A stretch of 64,000 bases of DNA from Chitinophagaceae bacterium. Lineage in GTDB: Bacteria > Bacteroidota > Bacteroidia > Chitinophagales > Chitinophagaceae. The translations under genes and the position numbers were made by a program. The notes under the pieces are model-generated. The model was not told the origin of the DNA. It did not search any database and saw only the letters and a program-made list of their open reading frames with translations. This document shows positions 9,277-18,175 of the stretch, one piece after another. Within the stretch, counting starts at the first letter, position 1; each line of letters begins with the position of its first letter. The stretch spans positions 1 to 64,000 of the forward strand of contig CANBQT010000010.1 in assembly GCA_947371755.1 (NCBI GenBank), written 5' to 3'.

Positions 9277-10452
9277 ATGCAGGAAGCATATATCGTTGCC
9301 GGATACCGAACCGCAGTAACAAAAAGTAAGCGAGGTGGATTTCGATTTTTCCGCCCGGATGATCTGGCTGTGGAAGTGATTAAAGGATTAGTTGCTGGTA
9401 TCCCTCAATTGGATACGAGTAGGGTAGATGATGTAATCGTGGGAAATGCAGTGCCCGAAGCAGAGCAGGGGTTGCAATTTGGCAGGATCATTTCTGCAAG
9501 AGCCTTGGGAATTGGGGTTGCTGGATTTACCATTAACAGATATTGTGCCAGTGGATTAGAAGCTATCGCATTAGCTACTGCAAAAATTCGCACAGGGATG
9601 GCCGACTGTGTTATTGCAGGTGGAACAGAAAGCATGAGTTTGGTACCTACTGCAGGATGGAAAACCGTTCCATCATATACCATCGCTAAAACTGATCCCG
9701 ACTATTATTTAAGTATGGGTTTAACTGCCGAAGCTGTAGCAAATGAATTTAAAATAAGTCGGGAAGACCAGGATTTATTTGCTGTTGGTTCACATGCAAA
9801 AGCCGCTAAAGCAATCAAAGAAGGATATTTTAAATCTGGAATCATTCCTATCTCAGTAGAAGAAACTTATGTAAACGAGAAAGGGAAAAAAGCAGTTCGT
9901 TCATATGTAGTAGATACCGATGATGGGGTGCGCGAAGGAACAGCTGCAGATGTTTTAGCAAAGTTGAAACCTGCATTTGCCCTGGGTGGTTCTGTTACCG
10001 CTGGTAACTCCTCTCAAACAAGTGATGGTGCATCATTTGTTCTGGTAATGAGTGAAAAAATGATGTTGGAATTAGGATTGCAGCCAATTGGAAGATTAGT
10101 GAATTGTGCCTCAGCAGGAGTAGAACCTAGACTGATGGGTATTGGCCCTGTGGCTGCCGTGCCAAAAGTTTTGAAGCAAGCAAATATGAGTTTGAATGAT
10201 ATCGACCTGATTGAATTAAATGAAGCATTTGCCTCTCAATCACTTGCAGTAATTCGTGAATTAGGATTGAATCAGGATATTGTAAATATTAATGGAGGCG
10301 CAATCGCTTTGGGTCATCCTCTGGGTTGTACAGGATCAAAACTTACGGTTCAGATCCTGAATGATATGAAGCGTTTGAATAAAAAATACGGATTGGTTAC
10401 CGCTTGTGTAGGAGGCGGACAAGGTATTGCTGGAATTATCGAAAACTTATAA
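9277..10452 (+). CDS. Acetyl-CoA C-acyltransferase (thiolase)
   Basis: A 391-residue protein starting MQEAYIVAGYRTAV. A TTG eight codons upstream overlaps the promoter box and is rejected. It catalyses thiolytic cleavage of 3-ketoacyl-CoA or the reverse Claisen condensation. The catalytic set is complete: nucleophile Cys90 in NRYCASGLEA, NEAFASQ, His347 in GGAIALGHPLGCTG, and Cys377 in TACVGGGQG. Length is normal for the degradative thiolase family. Sequence alone does not separate AtoB-like from FadA-like specificity. Other beta-oxidation genes are not adjacent; an enoyl-CoA hydratase lies far away at 51 kb. A canonical terminator follows. Confidence 0.93.
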   Translation: MQEAYIVAGYRTAVTKSKRGGFRFFRPDDLAVEVIKGLVAGIPQLDTSRVDDVIVGNAVPEAEQGLQFGRIISARALGIGVAGFTINRYCASGLEAIALATAKIRTGMADCVIAGGTESMSLVPTAGWKTVPSYTIAKTDPDYYLSMGLTAEAVANEFKISREDQDLFAVGSHAKAAKAIKEGYFKSGIIPISVEETYVNEKGKKAVRSYVVDTDDGVREGTAADVLAKLKPAFALGGSVTAGNSSQTSDGASFVLVMSEKMMLELGLQPIGRLVNCASAGVEPRLMGIGPVAAVPKVLKQANMSLNDIDLIELNEAFASQSLAVIRELGLNQDIVNINGGAIALGHPLGCTGSKLTVQILNDMKRLNKKYGLVTACVGGGQGIAGIIENL

Positions 10453-10469
10453 GTTATAACTTTCACAGA

Positions 10470-10504
10470 AAGCCCCTTTAATCTATATTGCAGGGGCTTT
10501 TTTT
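10470..10504 (+). terminator. Rho-independent terminator after the thiolase
   Basis: Stem AAGCCCCT / AGGGGCTT with a 14-base loop followed by a T run, 17 bases after the thiolase stop. Confidence 0.85.
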
Positions 10505-10565
10505 GTGATATATATCATTGTTTTAAAATAGAATATTAAGTAACTTTAATTTATAATTTTTAGTA

Positions 10566-11396
10566 ATGAAAACCATTTTAGTTCCCACCGATTTTTCGAA
10601 TACTGCCCGCAATGCTGCGAAATATGCATTAGCGCTAGCCAATCAAATTAATGCGTCAAGAATTGTATTATACAATGCATTTCAGGCGCCTATCAGTGTA
10701 GACCCTATGGTACCCACTGTTCAGTTATTAGATATGGATCTTATGAAAAAAAGTAGCGAAGAAGGATTAGCACAATTCAAAGAAGAATTGAAATCTGCTC
10801 CTTTTGGAAATATCGAAATGGATACTTTTAGTGAGTACAACGTACTTACAGGTGGCATCAATGATTTGTCAAAAGCGGTAGCTGCAGATTTTATTGTGAT
10901 GGGGATCACAGGAGGTGGTGCCGTAACTGAAACCCTAATCGGGAGTAATGCGGTGAGTGTATCTCTCCATTCTACCATTCCCGTAATCATTGTTCCGCCA
11001 GAAGCTACATTCAAAAAGATTGATCATGTTTTATTAGCCTGCGACTTTAAACAAGTGCTAGAAACTACCCCCGTTAAATTACTGAAATCATTATTAGAAA
11101 ATACAAGTGCTGCATTACATATTTTGCACGTGAACAGTAGTTCTGAAAAAGCAATTGATGTTTCATTCGAGAGTATGGTATTGGATAGCTTATTAAAAAC
11201 AAATAATCCGCAATACCATTTCGTAGAAAATGAATCCTTTACTGATGGCATCAATCAGTTTGCAGATAGTAATAATATAGACCTGATTATTACAATTCCT
11301 AAAAAGCATGGATTCTTCGATAGCATCTTCAAGAAAAGTCACACCAAGCGATTAGCTTTTCATAGTCATCTTCCTTTGATGGTGATGCACGATTAA
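10566..11396 (+). CDS. Universal stress protein, tandem UspA domains
   Basis: A 276-residue cytoplasmic protein of two UspA folds. The first (about 1-145) starts KTILVPTDFSNTARNAAKYAL and has the nucleotide-binding pattern GITGGGAVTETLIGSNAVSV followed by STIPVIIVP, so it probably binds ATP. The second (about 155-276) keeps the fold (HVLLACDF, LHILHVNSS, DLIITIPKK, HSHLPLMVMHD) but lacks the glycine loop, so it is probably a non-binding partner domain. The precise stress role is unknown. It stands alone after the thiolase terminator. Its stop runs directly into a heptad repeat and terminator shared with nadE. Confidence 0.88.
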   Translation: MKTILVPTDFSNTARNAAKYALALANQINASRIVLYNAFQAPISVDPMVPTVQLLDMDLMKKSSEEGLAQFKEELKSAPFGNIEMDTFSEYNVLTGGINDLSKAVAADFIVMGITGGGAVTETLIGSNAVSVSLHSTIPVIIVPPEATFKKIDHVLLACDFKQVLETTPVKLLKSLLENTSAALHILHVNSSSEKAIDVSFESMVLDSLLKTNNPQYHFVENESFTDGINQFADSNNIDLIITIPKKHGFFDSIFKKSHTKRLAFHSHLPLMVMHD

Positions 11397-11503
11397 AAAA
11401 GTAAAAATTAAAAAGTAAAAATTAAAAAGTAAAGGCGCATTCAAGTGATTGATTGCGCCTTTACTTTATTCCTTTCCTTTTTACTTTTTAATTTTTACTT
11501 TTA
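11396..11503. repeat. Convergent-junction module: heptad repeats flanking a bidirectional hairpin
   Basis: From the universal stress protein stop the plus strand runs in strict 7-base steps: AAAAAGT, AAAAATT, AAAAAGT, AAAAATT, AAAAAGT. A 14-bp stem follows (11426-11439 with 11454-11467; core GGCGCA/TGCGCC). Then comes the mirror image (11477-11503: TTTTTACTTTTTAATTTT and so on), which on the minus strand is the same heptad array trailing the nadE stop. The hairpin with A and T tracts on either side should terminate transcription in both directions. Confidence 0.8.
11426..11467. terminator. Bidirectional terminator between the universal stress gene and nadE
   Basis: Perfect 14-bp stem, 14-base loop containing TTCAAGTGATTGA, with A-rich left and T-rich right flanks. 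It can serve both convergent genes. Confidence 0.8.
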
Positions 11504-13183
11504 AGTTAAGTATTTCCCTACAATAGGTACTCTTCTACCTACTCCAAATGCTTTGGGTGAAATGCGGATAATTGGACAGAACTGGTTGCGTTTGTATTCG
11601 TTATTGTTTACCATTTTTAATGTGCGATCAACTAATGATTCGTCATAACCTAATGCCTTGATCTCTGCAGGACCTTGGCGCTTTTCAATGTATTGATATA
11701 ATATTTGATCAAGTACCAAATAGTCTGGTAAGCTATCACTATCTTTTTGGTTGGGGCGCAATTCCGCACTTGGTGCTTTTTCAATAATATTTAGGGGAAT
11801 AATTTCATTGTCTTTATTAATATAACGAGCTAATGCATACACTTGCAATTTGTAACAATCACCTAGTACTCCCAGGCCTCCAGCCATATCTCCATAGAGT
11901 GTGCCATAGCCAGTAGCGAGTTCGCTTTTATTGGAAGTGTTGAGTAAAATATATCCCAATTTATTAGAGATAGCCATTAGTAAATTTCCCCTGCTCCTGC
12001 TTTGAATATTTTCTTCTGCCAGTGAAAATGGCAGACCATTAAAAATGGGGTCTAAAGTTTTTAAGAACGTTTCATATACCTCATTGATCCGCACTATATC
12101 AAACGGGTTGCCTAAATTTTTACTCAATGCTACAGCATCATTTACAGAATGTTCGGTAGAATAAGGAGAGGGCATTAAGATAGCACGAACATTTTCTTTG
12201 CCCAAAGCATCACATGCCAGCGCTAACACAACTGCAGAATCAATACCTCCTGAAGAACCTAGTATGGCTTTTGTGAATCCCATCTTAGAAAAATAATCTC
12301 TGATGCCTAAGATTAAAGCATCATAAACCTGGGCAATATTTAATTCAGGTTCTAATGAAGCGGGATTTAATTCTTTATCTGGTACACGACTGGCAGGTTC
12401 CACTATACTTGTATCTATTGTGCCATCATCAAGTAACTCAACAGATGCTAAGGCTTCTTCAAACAAAGGTAAAGCCTTACACAAATTAGCATCCTTATCA
12501 AAGATCAATGAAGCACCATCAAAGACAATTTCTGTTTGACTACCTACCGCATTGCAATAAAACATTGGGATCTTATATTTCAACACGTTCGCTTTTATCA
12601 CAGATTTTCTGTCTTCGTCATGTGTATAATCGAAAGGTGATGCGCTAAGGTTCAGCATCAGATCTGGCTGCTGTTCCATTAAATGATCCATCGGGCAAAT
12701 ACGGTACAATGGATTATCTCCTAAATTCCAAATGTCTTCACAAATAGTAATCGCTAATTTTTTTCCTTTAAAGTGCACTACATTCCATTCGAAAGCAGGC
12801 TCAAAATATCGGTACTCATCAAACACATCATAAGTTGGTAAAAGTGTTTTGTGTATCTCTGCCTTTATTTCTTTTTCATATAAAAAATAGGCGGCATTAA
12901 ATAAGCCTTTCCCTTTCTGGTATAAATTTTTTGCTGGTGAACCAATGATCACTCCAATGCTGTCTGCGTGTAATTTGATCTGTTCGATTGATGCCTCGCA
13001 CTTACTGATAAAATCATTGAACTCCACAAAATCTCTGGCAGGATAGCCGCATACACTCATTTCGCTGAAAAGGATCAGATCGCCCCCTGCTTCTTTTGCA
13101 GTTTCAATTGCCTGAATAATCTTTTGTGTATTGTATTCAAAATTGCCAATATGGTAATTTTGTTGTGCTAAGAAAATCTTCAT
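11501..13183 (-). CDS. nadE: Glutamine-dependent NAD+ synthase
   Basis: A 560-residue two-domain enzyme making NAD+ from nicotinate adenine dinucleotide with ammonia drawn from glutamine. The N-terminal nitrilase-type glutaminase (about 1-250) has the Glu-Lys-Cys triad: LFSEMSVCGYP (Glu), HKTLLPTYDVFDEYRYF (Lys) and ITICEDIWN (Cys). The C-terminal synthetase (about 275-560) has the PP-loop LGSSGGIDSAVVLAL. Length suits the bacterial glutaminase-fused form. It is divergent from gldB; nadE and gldB are also neighbours in other Bacteroidota, which supports the gldB call. The heptad array begins at its stop. Confidence 0.96.
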   Translation of the reverse strand: MKIFLAQQNYHIGNFEYNTQKIIQAIETAKEAGGDLILFSEMSVCGYPARDFVEFNDFISKCEASIEQIKLHADSIGVIIGSPAKNLYQKGKGLFNAAYFLYEKEIKAEIHKTLLPTYDVFDEYRYFEPAFEWNVVHFKGKKLAITICEDIWNLGDNPLYRICPMDHLMEQQPDLMLNLSASPFDYTHDEDRKSVIKANVLKYKIPMFYCNAVGSQTEIVFDGASLIFDKDANLCKALPLFEEALASVELLDDGTIDTSIVEPASRVPDKELNPASLEPELNIAQVYDALILGIRDYFSKMGFTKAILGSSGGIDSAVVLALACDALGKENVRAILMPSPYSTEHSVNDAVALSKNLGNPFDIVRINEVYETFLKTLDPIFNGLPFSLAEENIQSRSRGNLLMAISNKLGYILLNTSNKSELATGYGTLYGDMAGGLGVLGDCYKLQVYALARYINKDNEIIPLNIIEKAPSAELRPNQKDSDSLPDYLVLDQILYQYIEKRQGPAEIKALGYDESLVDRTLKMVNNNEYKRNQFCPIIRISPKAFGVGRRVPIVGKYLT

Positions 13184-13274
13184 ACGCGAATTTCAGGATT
13201 AATTGCGAATCATTACACCCTAAATTTTAAGAAAACCTAAGGAAAGGCAGCATGCACACTGTTGGGAAATGCAT

Positions 13275-13281
13275 TAATTTG
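13275..13281 (+). promoter_or_regulatory. -7-like box TAATTTG before gldB
   Basis: A one-base-shorter version of TAnnTTTG (TA-A-TTTG), five bases before the gldB ATG at 13287. Suggests a leaderless transcript; weaker than the other boxes. Confidence 0.35.
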
Positions 13282-13286
13282 CCCCC

Positions 13287-14288
13287 ATGAAGAATTTCCT
13301 GCTGATTTGTTTATTGTTATCGCTCTTTTCATGTAAGCAATCGCCTAAACAACCCGACCTCTCACATGTTAAATTGGATATTCAGGTATTGCATTTTGAA
13401 AAAGCTTTTTTTGGGATGGATACCAATCATCTCAACAAAGGTTTAAACGCATTGAATGATTCTTTTCCCGGTTTTTCAAAAGATTATCTTTTTAATATTC
13501 TTGGAACAACGGTGGATAGTGCATTGAAGGATAGTAAAACTTTTTTCAGCAGTTATAAAACAATGTATGATTCTTCTCAAATCATTTTCTCGGATTTTTT
13601 ACCTATCGAACAAGAAGTTGTTCAAGGATTAAAAGCCGTTAAACTATATTATCCAAAGTATCCAGTACCTACCAAGCTGGTTACTTTTATTGGTCCGATC
13701 AATAGTTATGCAAACATCATTACCACTGATGCTATTGCCATTGGTTTGCAGATGTATATGGGTAAAAATTATTCTCTTTATCAAACCGAAATGGGTTTAG
13801 AATTATATCCAGCCTACATCTCACGAAGATTTGATAAAGCTTATATTCCTGTGAATTGTATTAAGACAATCATTGATGATATGTATCCTAATAAATCCTT
13901 GGGTAAGCCATTGGTAGAACAAATGATTGAAGCAGGTAAGCGTCAATATTTGTTGGATCTTTTTTTGCCCAATACAGCTGATAGCATCAAAACGGGCTAT
14001 ACGCAGGCACAGTTAGATGGTTGTATGAAAAGTGAAGCAGATATCTGGAGCTTTTTTGTGCAAAATAATTTCTTGTATGAATCAAATCCTGATCAAACAA
14101 AAGACTATATGAATGATGGTCCAAATACGCCAGCTTTGGGAGATGCTTCACCAGGAATGATTGGGCAGTTTGTGGGTACCAGAATAGTTCAGAAATGGTT
14201 GGATAAAAAAGGAACTATCACACCAGAGATTCTGATGCAAACGCCTGCCAGACAAATTTTTGAGGAATCTCATTACAAGCCCAAATAA
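13287..14288 (+). CDS. gldB: Gliding motility-associated lipoprotein GldB
   Basis: A 333-residue lipoprotein: hydrophobic leader MKNFLLICLLLSLFSC with the lipobox Cys at residue 16. The body carries GldB-like features: LDIQVLHFEKAFF near the start, LNALNDSFPGF, FIGPINSY, and the C-terminal ASPGMIGQFVGTRIVQKWL. GldB is required for gliding in Flavobacterium, where gld proteins and T9SS are linked. Here it could act in T9SS function even without gliding. gldC, its usual partner, is not beside it; apaG follows in convergent orientation, three bases away. The next gene to the left, nadE, is a conserved neighbour. Confidence 0.82.
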   Translation: MKNFLLICLLLSLFSCKQSPKQPDLSHVKLDIQVLHFEKAFFGMDTNHLNKGLNALNDSFPGFSKDYLFNILGTTVDSALKDSKTFFSSYKTMYDSSQIIFSDFLPIEQEVVQGLKAVKLYYPKYPVPTKLVTFIGPINSYANIITTDAIAIGLQMYMGKNYSLYQTEMGLELYPAYISRRFDKAYIPVNCIKTIIDDMYPNKSLGKPLVEQMIEAGKRQYLLDLFLPNTADSIKTGYTQAQLDGCMKSEADIWSFFVQNNFLYESNPDQTKDYMNDGPNTPALGDASPGMIGQFVGTRIVQKWLDKKGTITPEILMQTPARQIFEESHYKPK

Positions 14289-14291
14289 AGA

Positions 14292-14678
14292 TTAATTATT
14301 CTTGAAAGGAACAATCATGTCGAAGGAAGGAATCTTCACATAGAATCTTTCCTTATTATTTTGATTCTCCATTAAATAAGTGCCGTGCATTTTTCCCATT
14401 TCGGTTTTTAAATTGCAGCCACTTACATATTGGTAGTTCTCGTTGGGTTGTAAAACGGGTTGAATACCGATTACTCCCTCGCCTTCTACTTCTTTGTGTT
14501 CCCCATTGCTATCAAAAATAAACCAATGCCTACGCAGCAGTTTGATACTAAAATTGTTGTGGTTCTCAATAGTTACCCTATATGCAAACATAAACTCCTG
14601 ATTCAGTGGTTTGCTGTAATCTGACTGGTAAAATATTTCAACGCTGACTTCTACGCCTTCAGAAATTTTGGATACCAT
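14292..14678 (-). CDS. apaG: ApaG-family protein
   Basis: A 128-residue cytoplasmic protein matching the fibronectin-III-like ApaG fold from end to end. Visible features are FAYRVTIENHNNFSIKLLRRHWFIFDSNG, then EVEGEGVIGIQPVLQPNENYQYVSGC and MHGTYLM. Historically linked to Co/Mg efflux and diadenosine tetraphosphate phenotypes in enterobacteria; the biochemical role remains unclear. It lies alone between gldB (convergent) and icd (divergent). Confidence 0.93.
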   Translation of the reverse strand: MVSKISEGVEVSVEIFYQSDYSKPLNQEFMFAYRVTIENHNNFSIKLLRRHWFIFDSNGEHKEVEGEGVIGIQPVLQPNENYQYVSGCNLKTEMGKMHGTYLMENQNNKERFYVKIPSFDMIVPFKNN

Positions 14679-14811
14679 GGATTGATTGCTTTGAGTAAAT
14701 GTAAGAAAAGGGAACTAGGATTTAAAACAGAAAAAACAAAAAAGAGTTCTTTTCTATGAAAATTCATGAGAATTAATCTGAGTTTAACGAAAATGTGAAG
14801 CACACAAGTGT

Positions 14812-14819
14812 TAATTTTG
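14812..14819 (+). promoter_or_regulatory. -7 box TAATTTTG upstream of icd
   Basis: Matches TAnnTTTG, 17 bases before the ATG at 14837. It lies inside the longer reading frame that starts with GTG at 14795, so it supports the shorter protein. Confidence 0.5.
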
Positions 14820-14836
14820 CACTTCAAATCAATCAT

Positions 14837-16291
14837 ATGACAAAAATTGCTGTAGCAAAGGGTGATGGTATAGGGCCGGAAATCATGGATGCTGTATTAG
14901 GTATTTTTAATGCAGCCAAGGTTGAATTGGAGTATGAAGTAGTGGATATGGGAAAATGGGTGTTCGACAAAGGTTACAGCAATGGGATGACTCCTGAAGC
15001 GCAGGAAGTAATAGAATCACTGGGTATTTTATTCAAAGGCCCGATGGAAACTCCTAAGGGTAAGGGTGTAAAAAGTGTAAACGTAACTGCACGTAAAACA
15101 TGGAATACTTATGCTAATAAACGCACATTCCAAACTTTACACGGTGTAGATACTGTTTTTAGTAAAGCAGGCATTCCGATTGATATCACAATTGTACGCG
15201 AAAATATTGAAGATACTTATGGTGGCATTGAACATATGCTTACGCACGATGTGGCATTGGGCCGCCGATTTATTACCCGCCCAGGAAGTATGCAAGTGAT
15301 TAAGTATGCATTTGAAATGGCTAAAAAGAAAGGCGCTAGTCGCATCACTTGCGGCCACAAGGCAAACATTATGAAGATCACTGATGGGTTGTTTTTGGAA
15401 GTATTCTATGAAGTAGCCAAAGAATATCCTGATTTGAAAGCGGATGACGTAATTGTAGATGATTTATGTATGAAATTGGTATCACGTCCAGATCTTTTTG
15501 ATGTGGTAGTGTTGACCAATCTTCAAGGAGATATAGTGAGTGATCTTTGTGCAGGATTGGTTGGTGGATTGGGTTTTGCGCCCTCAGCAAATGTGGGAGA
15601 TCATATTTCGATTTTTGAAGCTGTTCATGGAACGGCTCCTGATATTGCCGGTAAAAACATTGCAAACCCTACTTCTTTGTTATTAAGTGGAATTGGTATG
15701 TTGCAACACCTGGGCATGACAGAAACCTCTGCCATGATTGAAAATGCATTATTATATACTTTGGAGAGCGGGGTACATACGGGAGATTTTGGAGATAAAT
15801 CAATTCTTTCATTGAACACCACTGAGTTTTCAAATGCAATCATCAATAATTTCGGAAAAGAACCAAAACATAATCCAAGGCCTTTTATTGCAAATCATTA
15901 TATCACACCAACACATTTCAAATTGGAAAAAAATCCAATGATTGAAAGTTTGGAAATGCAACAGGAAGAAATTGTGGGGGTTGATATTATTGTTGAATCA
16001 AATGTTCAGCCCAACGAAGTAGCTGCACTTGCATTGAAGCATACCATGGACCTTTTTAAATTAGTAACCATCAGTAACAGAGGTACACAAGTTTGGCCCA
16101 AGGGATCTGTGTTTACTAACCTGGTAAATTCGTATTTCTGCCGCTTCGAAAGTATTGGGGATGTGCCTGTTACACAAACAGATATTTTGGAGTTGTATAA
16201 ACGTATGACAAAAGACTTTAAAGTGAGTTCTATTGAACTGTTGAATATGTGGGGTGGAAAAAAAGCGTACACATTGGCACAGGGACAATAG
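14837..16291 (+). CDS. icd: Isocitrate dehydrogenase (NADP-type, with C-terminal extension)
   Basis: A 484-residue enzyme starting MTKIAVAKGDGIGPEIM; an upstream GTG is rejected because the promoter box lies within that extension. It oxidatively decarboxylates isocitrate to 2-oxoglutarate in the TCA cycle. Recognisable elements are VRENIEDTYGGIEHM (substrate-binding Arg, Tyr), the catalytic Lys in THGHK-like ITCGHKANIM, metal-binding Asp in VDDLCMKL and NLQGDIVSDL, and the cofactor loop VHGTAPDIAGKNIANP. About 140 residues follow the core, as in Thermus-type IDH. It is 51 bp before the pyruvate dehydrogenase E2 gene, with which it may be co-transcribed. Confidence 0.93.
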   Translation: MTKIAVAKGDGIGPEIMDAVLGIFNAAKVELEYEVVDMGKWVFDKGYSNGMTPEAQEVIESLGILFKGPMETPKGKGVKSVNVTARKTWNTYANKRTFQTLHGVDTVFSKAGIPIDITIVRENIEDTYGGIEHMLTHDVALGRRFITRPGSMQVIKYAFEMAKKKGASRITCGHKANIMKITDGLFLEVFYEVAKEYPDLKADDVIVDDLCMKLVSRPDLFDVVVLTNLQGDIVSDLCAGLVGGLGFAPSANVGDHISIFEAVHGTAPDIAGKNIANPTSLLLSGIGMLQHLGMTETSAMIENALLYTLESGVHTGDFGDKSILSLNTTEFSNAIINNFGKEPKHNPRPFIANHYITPTHFKLEKNPMIESLEMQQEEIVGVDIIVESNVQPNEVAALALKHTMDLFKLVTISNRGTQVWPKGSVFTNLVNSYFCRFESIGDVPVTQTDILELYKRMTKDFKVSSIELLNMWGGKKAYTLAQGQ

Positions 16292-16342
16292 ATTAACAAT
16301 TTTACCTTAATTTCACGGCTCATTTAAAAGAGCAATCGAACT

Positions 16343-18010
16343 ATGGCTGAAGCGATATTAATGCCCCGTCTAAGTGATACAATGACAGAGGGCGTCATTG
16401 CTGCCTGGCACAAACAGGTGGGCGATTCTGTAAAAAAAGGCGATTTATTAGCTGAAATTGAAACAGACAAAGCTACTATGGAGCTGGAAAGCTACCAGGA
16501 AGGTGTTTTGTTGCATATAGGTACTGCTGCCGGTGGTAAACTACAAGTGAACGATTTGTTGGCGATTTTAGGAAAAGCCGGTGAAGATGTGAGTGCATTA
16601 ATTGCACAACACAGTGGCGGATCTGCTCCAGTAGCAGCGAAAACTGAAGAAGCTCCTGCCTCAATTGCAAGTGCTTCCCCTGTAAGTTCTGCAACTCCTG
16701 CTACGGCATCTTTGGATATCAGTTCATTGGAAGAAGTAGTTTTAATGCCAAGGTTAAGTGATACTATGACTGAAGGCGTAATCGCAGGATGGCAGAAGCA
16801 AGTAGGTGATTCTGTAAAAAAAGGGGATGTGTTGGCCGATATCGAAACAGATAAAGCTACCATGGAACTGGAAAGTTATAAAGATGGTGTATTGTTGTAC
16901 CAAGGTGCCAAAGCAGGTGAGAAGATCTTAGTGAACGACTTACTTTGTATTATTGGAAAGCCGGGTCAAAATATTACTGATATAGTTGCCGCCTCTAAAA
17001 ATATCGGAACAGCTGCACCAATAGTAGCTCCAGCTGCGCCAGCACAAACTGCTTCAAACCCTGCACCAGTTGCAGCAGCACCAGTTGCTGAAGTGGTTGT
17101 AAACGAAGGAAGAATTTTTGCTTCTCCACTAGCTAAAAAAATAGCAAGTGAAAAAGGAATCGATTTGCGTTTTGTAAAAGGTACTGGCGATAATGGTCGC
17201 ATTACTAAGTCAGATATAGATAGTTATACTCCAGCAGCTTCTACAAGCGTTGCTCCTGCAGCAACATCAGCAGCTGCTGCTCCTGCAAAAGCAGCAACTA
17301 CTCCTGTGGTTTCTGTACCTGCCGGTGAAGTTAGTTTCGTAGATTCTCCGGTTTCTCAAATGCGCAAAGTCATTGCACGCAGATTGAGCGAAAGCTTATT
17401 CACTGCGCCGCATTTTTATCTTACTATGAGTATTGATATGGATGCTGCTGTAGCAGCCCGTACCAAGATCAATGAAGTTGCAAAATCCAAGATCAGTTTT
17501 AATGATATGGTGTTGAAAGCAACAGCTTTATCATTGAAACAACATCCTAAAGTAAATAGCAGTTGGTTAGGCGATACTATCCGAACTAATTATCATGTAA
17601 ATATTGGCGTAGCAGTAGCGGTAGAAGAAGGTTTATTAGTTCCTGTAGTTCGTTTTGCTGATGGTAAATCTTTAAGTCAAATTGGAGCTGAAGTAAAAGA
17701 CTTTGCACAAAAAGCAAAGGACAAAAAATTGCAACCATCCGATTGGGAAGGCAGCACTTTTACCATCTCTAACTTAGGCATGTTTGGTATCGAAGAATTT
17801 ACAGCTATCATCAATCCTCCAGATGCTTGTATTTTAGCAGTAGGTGGAATCTCTCAGGTTCCTGTTGTTAAAAACGGACAAGTGGTTCCAGGAAATGTAA
17901 TGAAAGTAACATTAAGCTGCGACCATAGGGTGGTAGATGGGGCTACTGGAGCAGCATTCCTGCAAACGCTGAAAGGCCTGTTAGAAGAGCCTCTTCGCAT
18001 GCTTGTTTAA
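16343..18010 (+). CDS. aceF: Pyruvate dehydrogenase complex E2, dihydrolipoamide acetyltransferase
   Basis: A 555-residue E2 subunit. Two lipoyl domains carry the lipoylated lysines Lys43 and Lys170, both in the identical motif IETDKATMELES. Ala/Pro-rich linkers join them to a peripheral subunit-binding domain (about 258-295; IFASPLAKKIASEKGID) and the catalytic acetyltransferase core ending with SCDHRVVDGATGAAFLQ, where His and Asp are catalytic. It transfers acetyl groups to CoA and forms the core of the complex. E1 and E3 genes are not in the window. It follows icd. Its stop leads straight into an A-rich heptad tract and a strong terminator. Confidence 0.94.
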   Translation: MAEAILMPRLSDTMTEGVIAAWHKQVGDSVKKGDLLAEIETDKATMELESYQEGVLLHIGTAAGGKLQVNDLLAILGKAGEDVSALIAQHSGGSAPVAAKTEEAPASIASASPVSSATPATASLDISSLEEVVLMPRLSDTMTEGVIAGWQKQVGDSVKKGDVLADIETDKATMELESYKDGVLLYQGAKAGEKILVNDLLCIIGKPGQNITDIVAASKNIGTAAPIVAPAAPAQTASNPAPVAAAPVAEVVVNEGRIFASPLAKKIASEKGIDLRFVKGTGDNGRITKSDIDSYTPAASTSVAPAATSAAAAPAKAATTPVVSVPAGEVSFVDSPVSQMRKVIARRLSESLFTAPHFYLTMSIDMDAAVAARTKINEVAKSKISFNDMVLKATALSLKQHPKVNSSWLGDTIRTNYHVNIGVAVAVEEGLLVPVVRFADGKSLSQIGAEVKDFAQKAKDKKLQPSDWEGSTFTISNLGMFGIEEFTAIINPPDACILAVGGISQVPVVKNGQVVPGNVMKVTLSCDHRVVDGATGAAFLQTLKGLLEEPLRMLV

Positions 18011-18034
18011 AATGAAAAATTAAAAATTAAAAAT

Positions 18035-18077
18035 AAAAAAGAAGAGCGCATTCAATTTGGATGCGCTCTTCTTTTTT
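18035..18077. terminator. Bidirectional terminator between E2 and the metalloprotease
   Basis: 17-bp perfect stem with core AAGAGCGCAT/ATGCGCTCTT, 9-base loop, A run on the left and T run on the right. Its loop side shares GCGCATTCAA with the hairpin at 11426. Confidence 0.85.
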
Positions 18078-18096
18078 ATGTATTCCGTTTTAAAAA

Positions 18097-18128
18097 TTTC
18101 CCCTCTCAAGCATGCTTGGGAGGGGAAA
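18097..18128. repeat. REP-like palindrome (CCCCTC...GAGGGG)
   Basis: A 32-base near-perfect palindrome with outer arms TTTCCCCTC/GAGGGGAAA and centre AAGCATGCTT; one mismatched pair. Same outer arms as the two palindromes at 33978 and 34118. Confidence 0.65.
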
Positions 18129-18175
18129 CCTATTTTTCATTCTTACTCTTCTTTTTACTTTTTACTTTTTAAATT

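Noticed and set aside
14795-14836. GTG start for isocitrate dehydrogenase
   Set aside because: The promoter box at 14812 lies inside this extension, and the ATG at 14837 gives the standard N-terminus.
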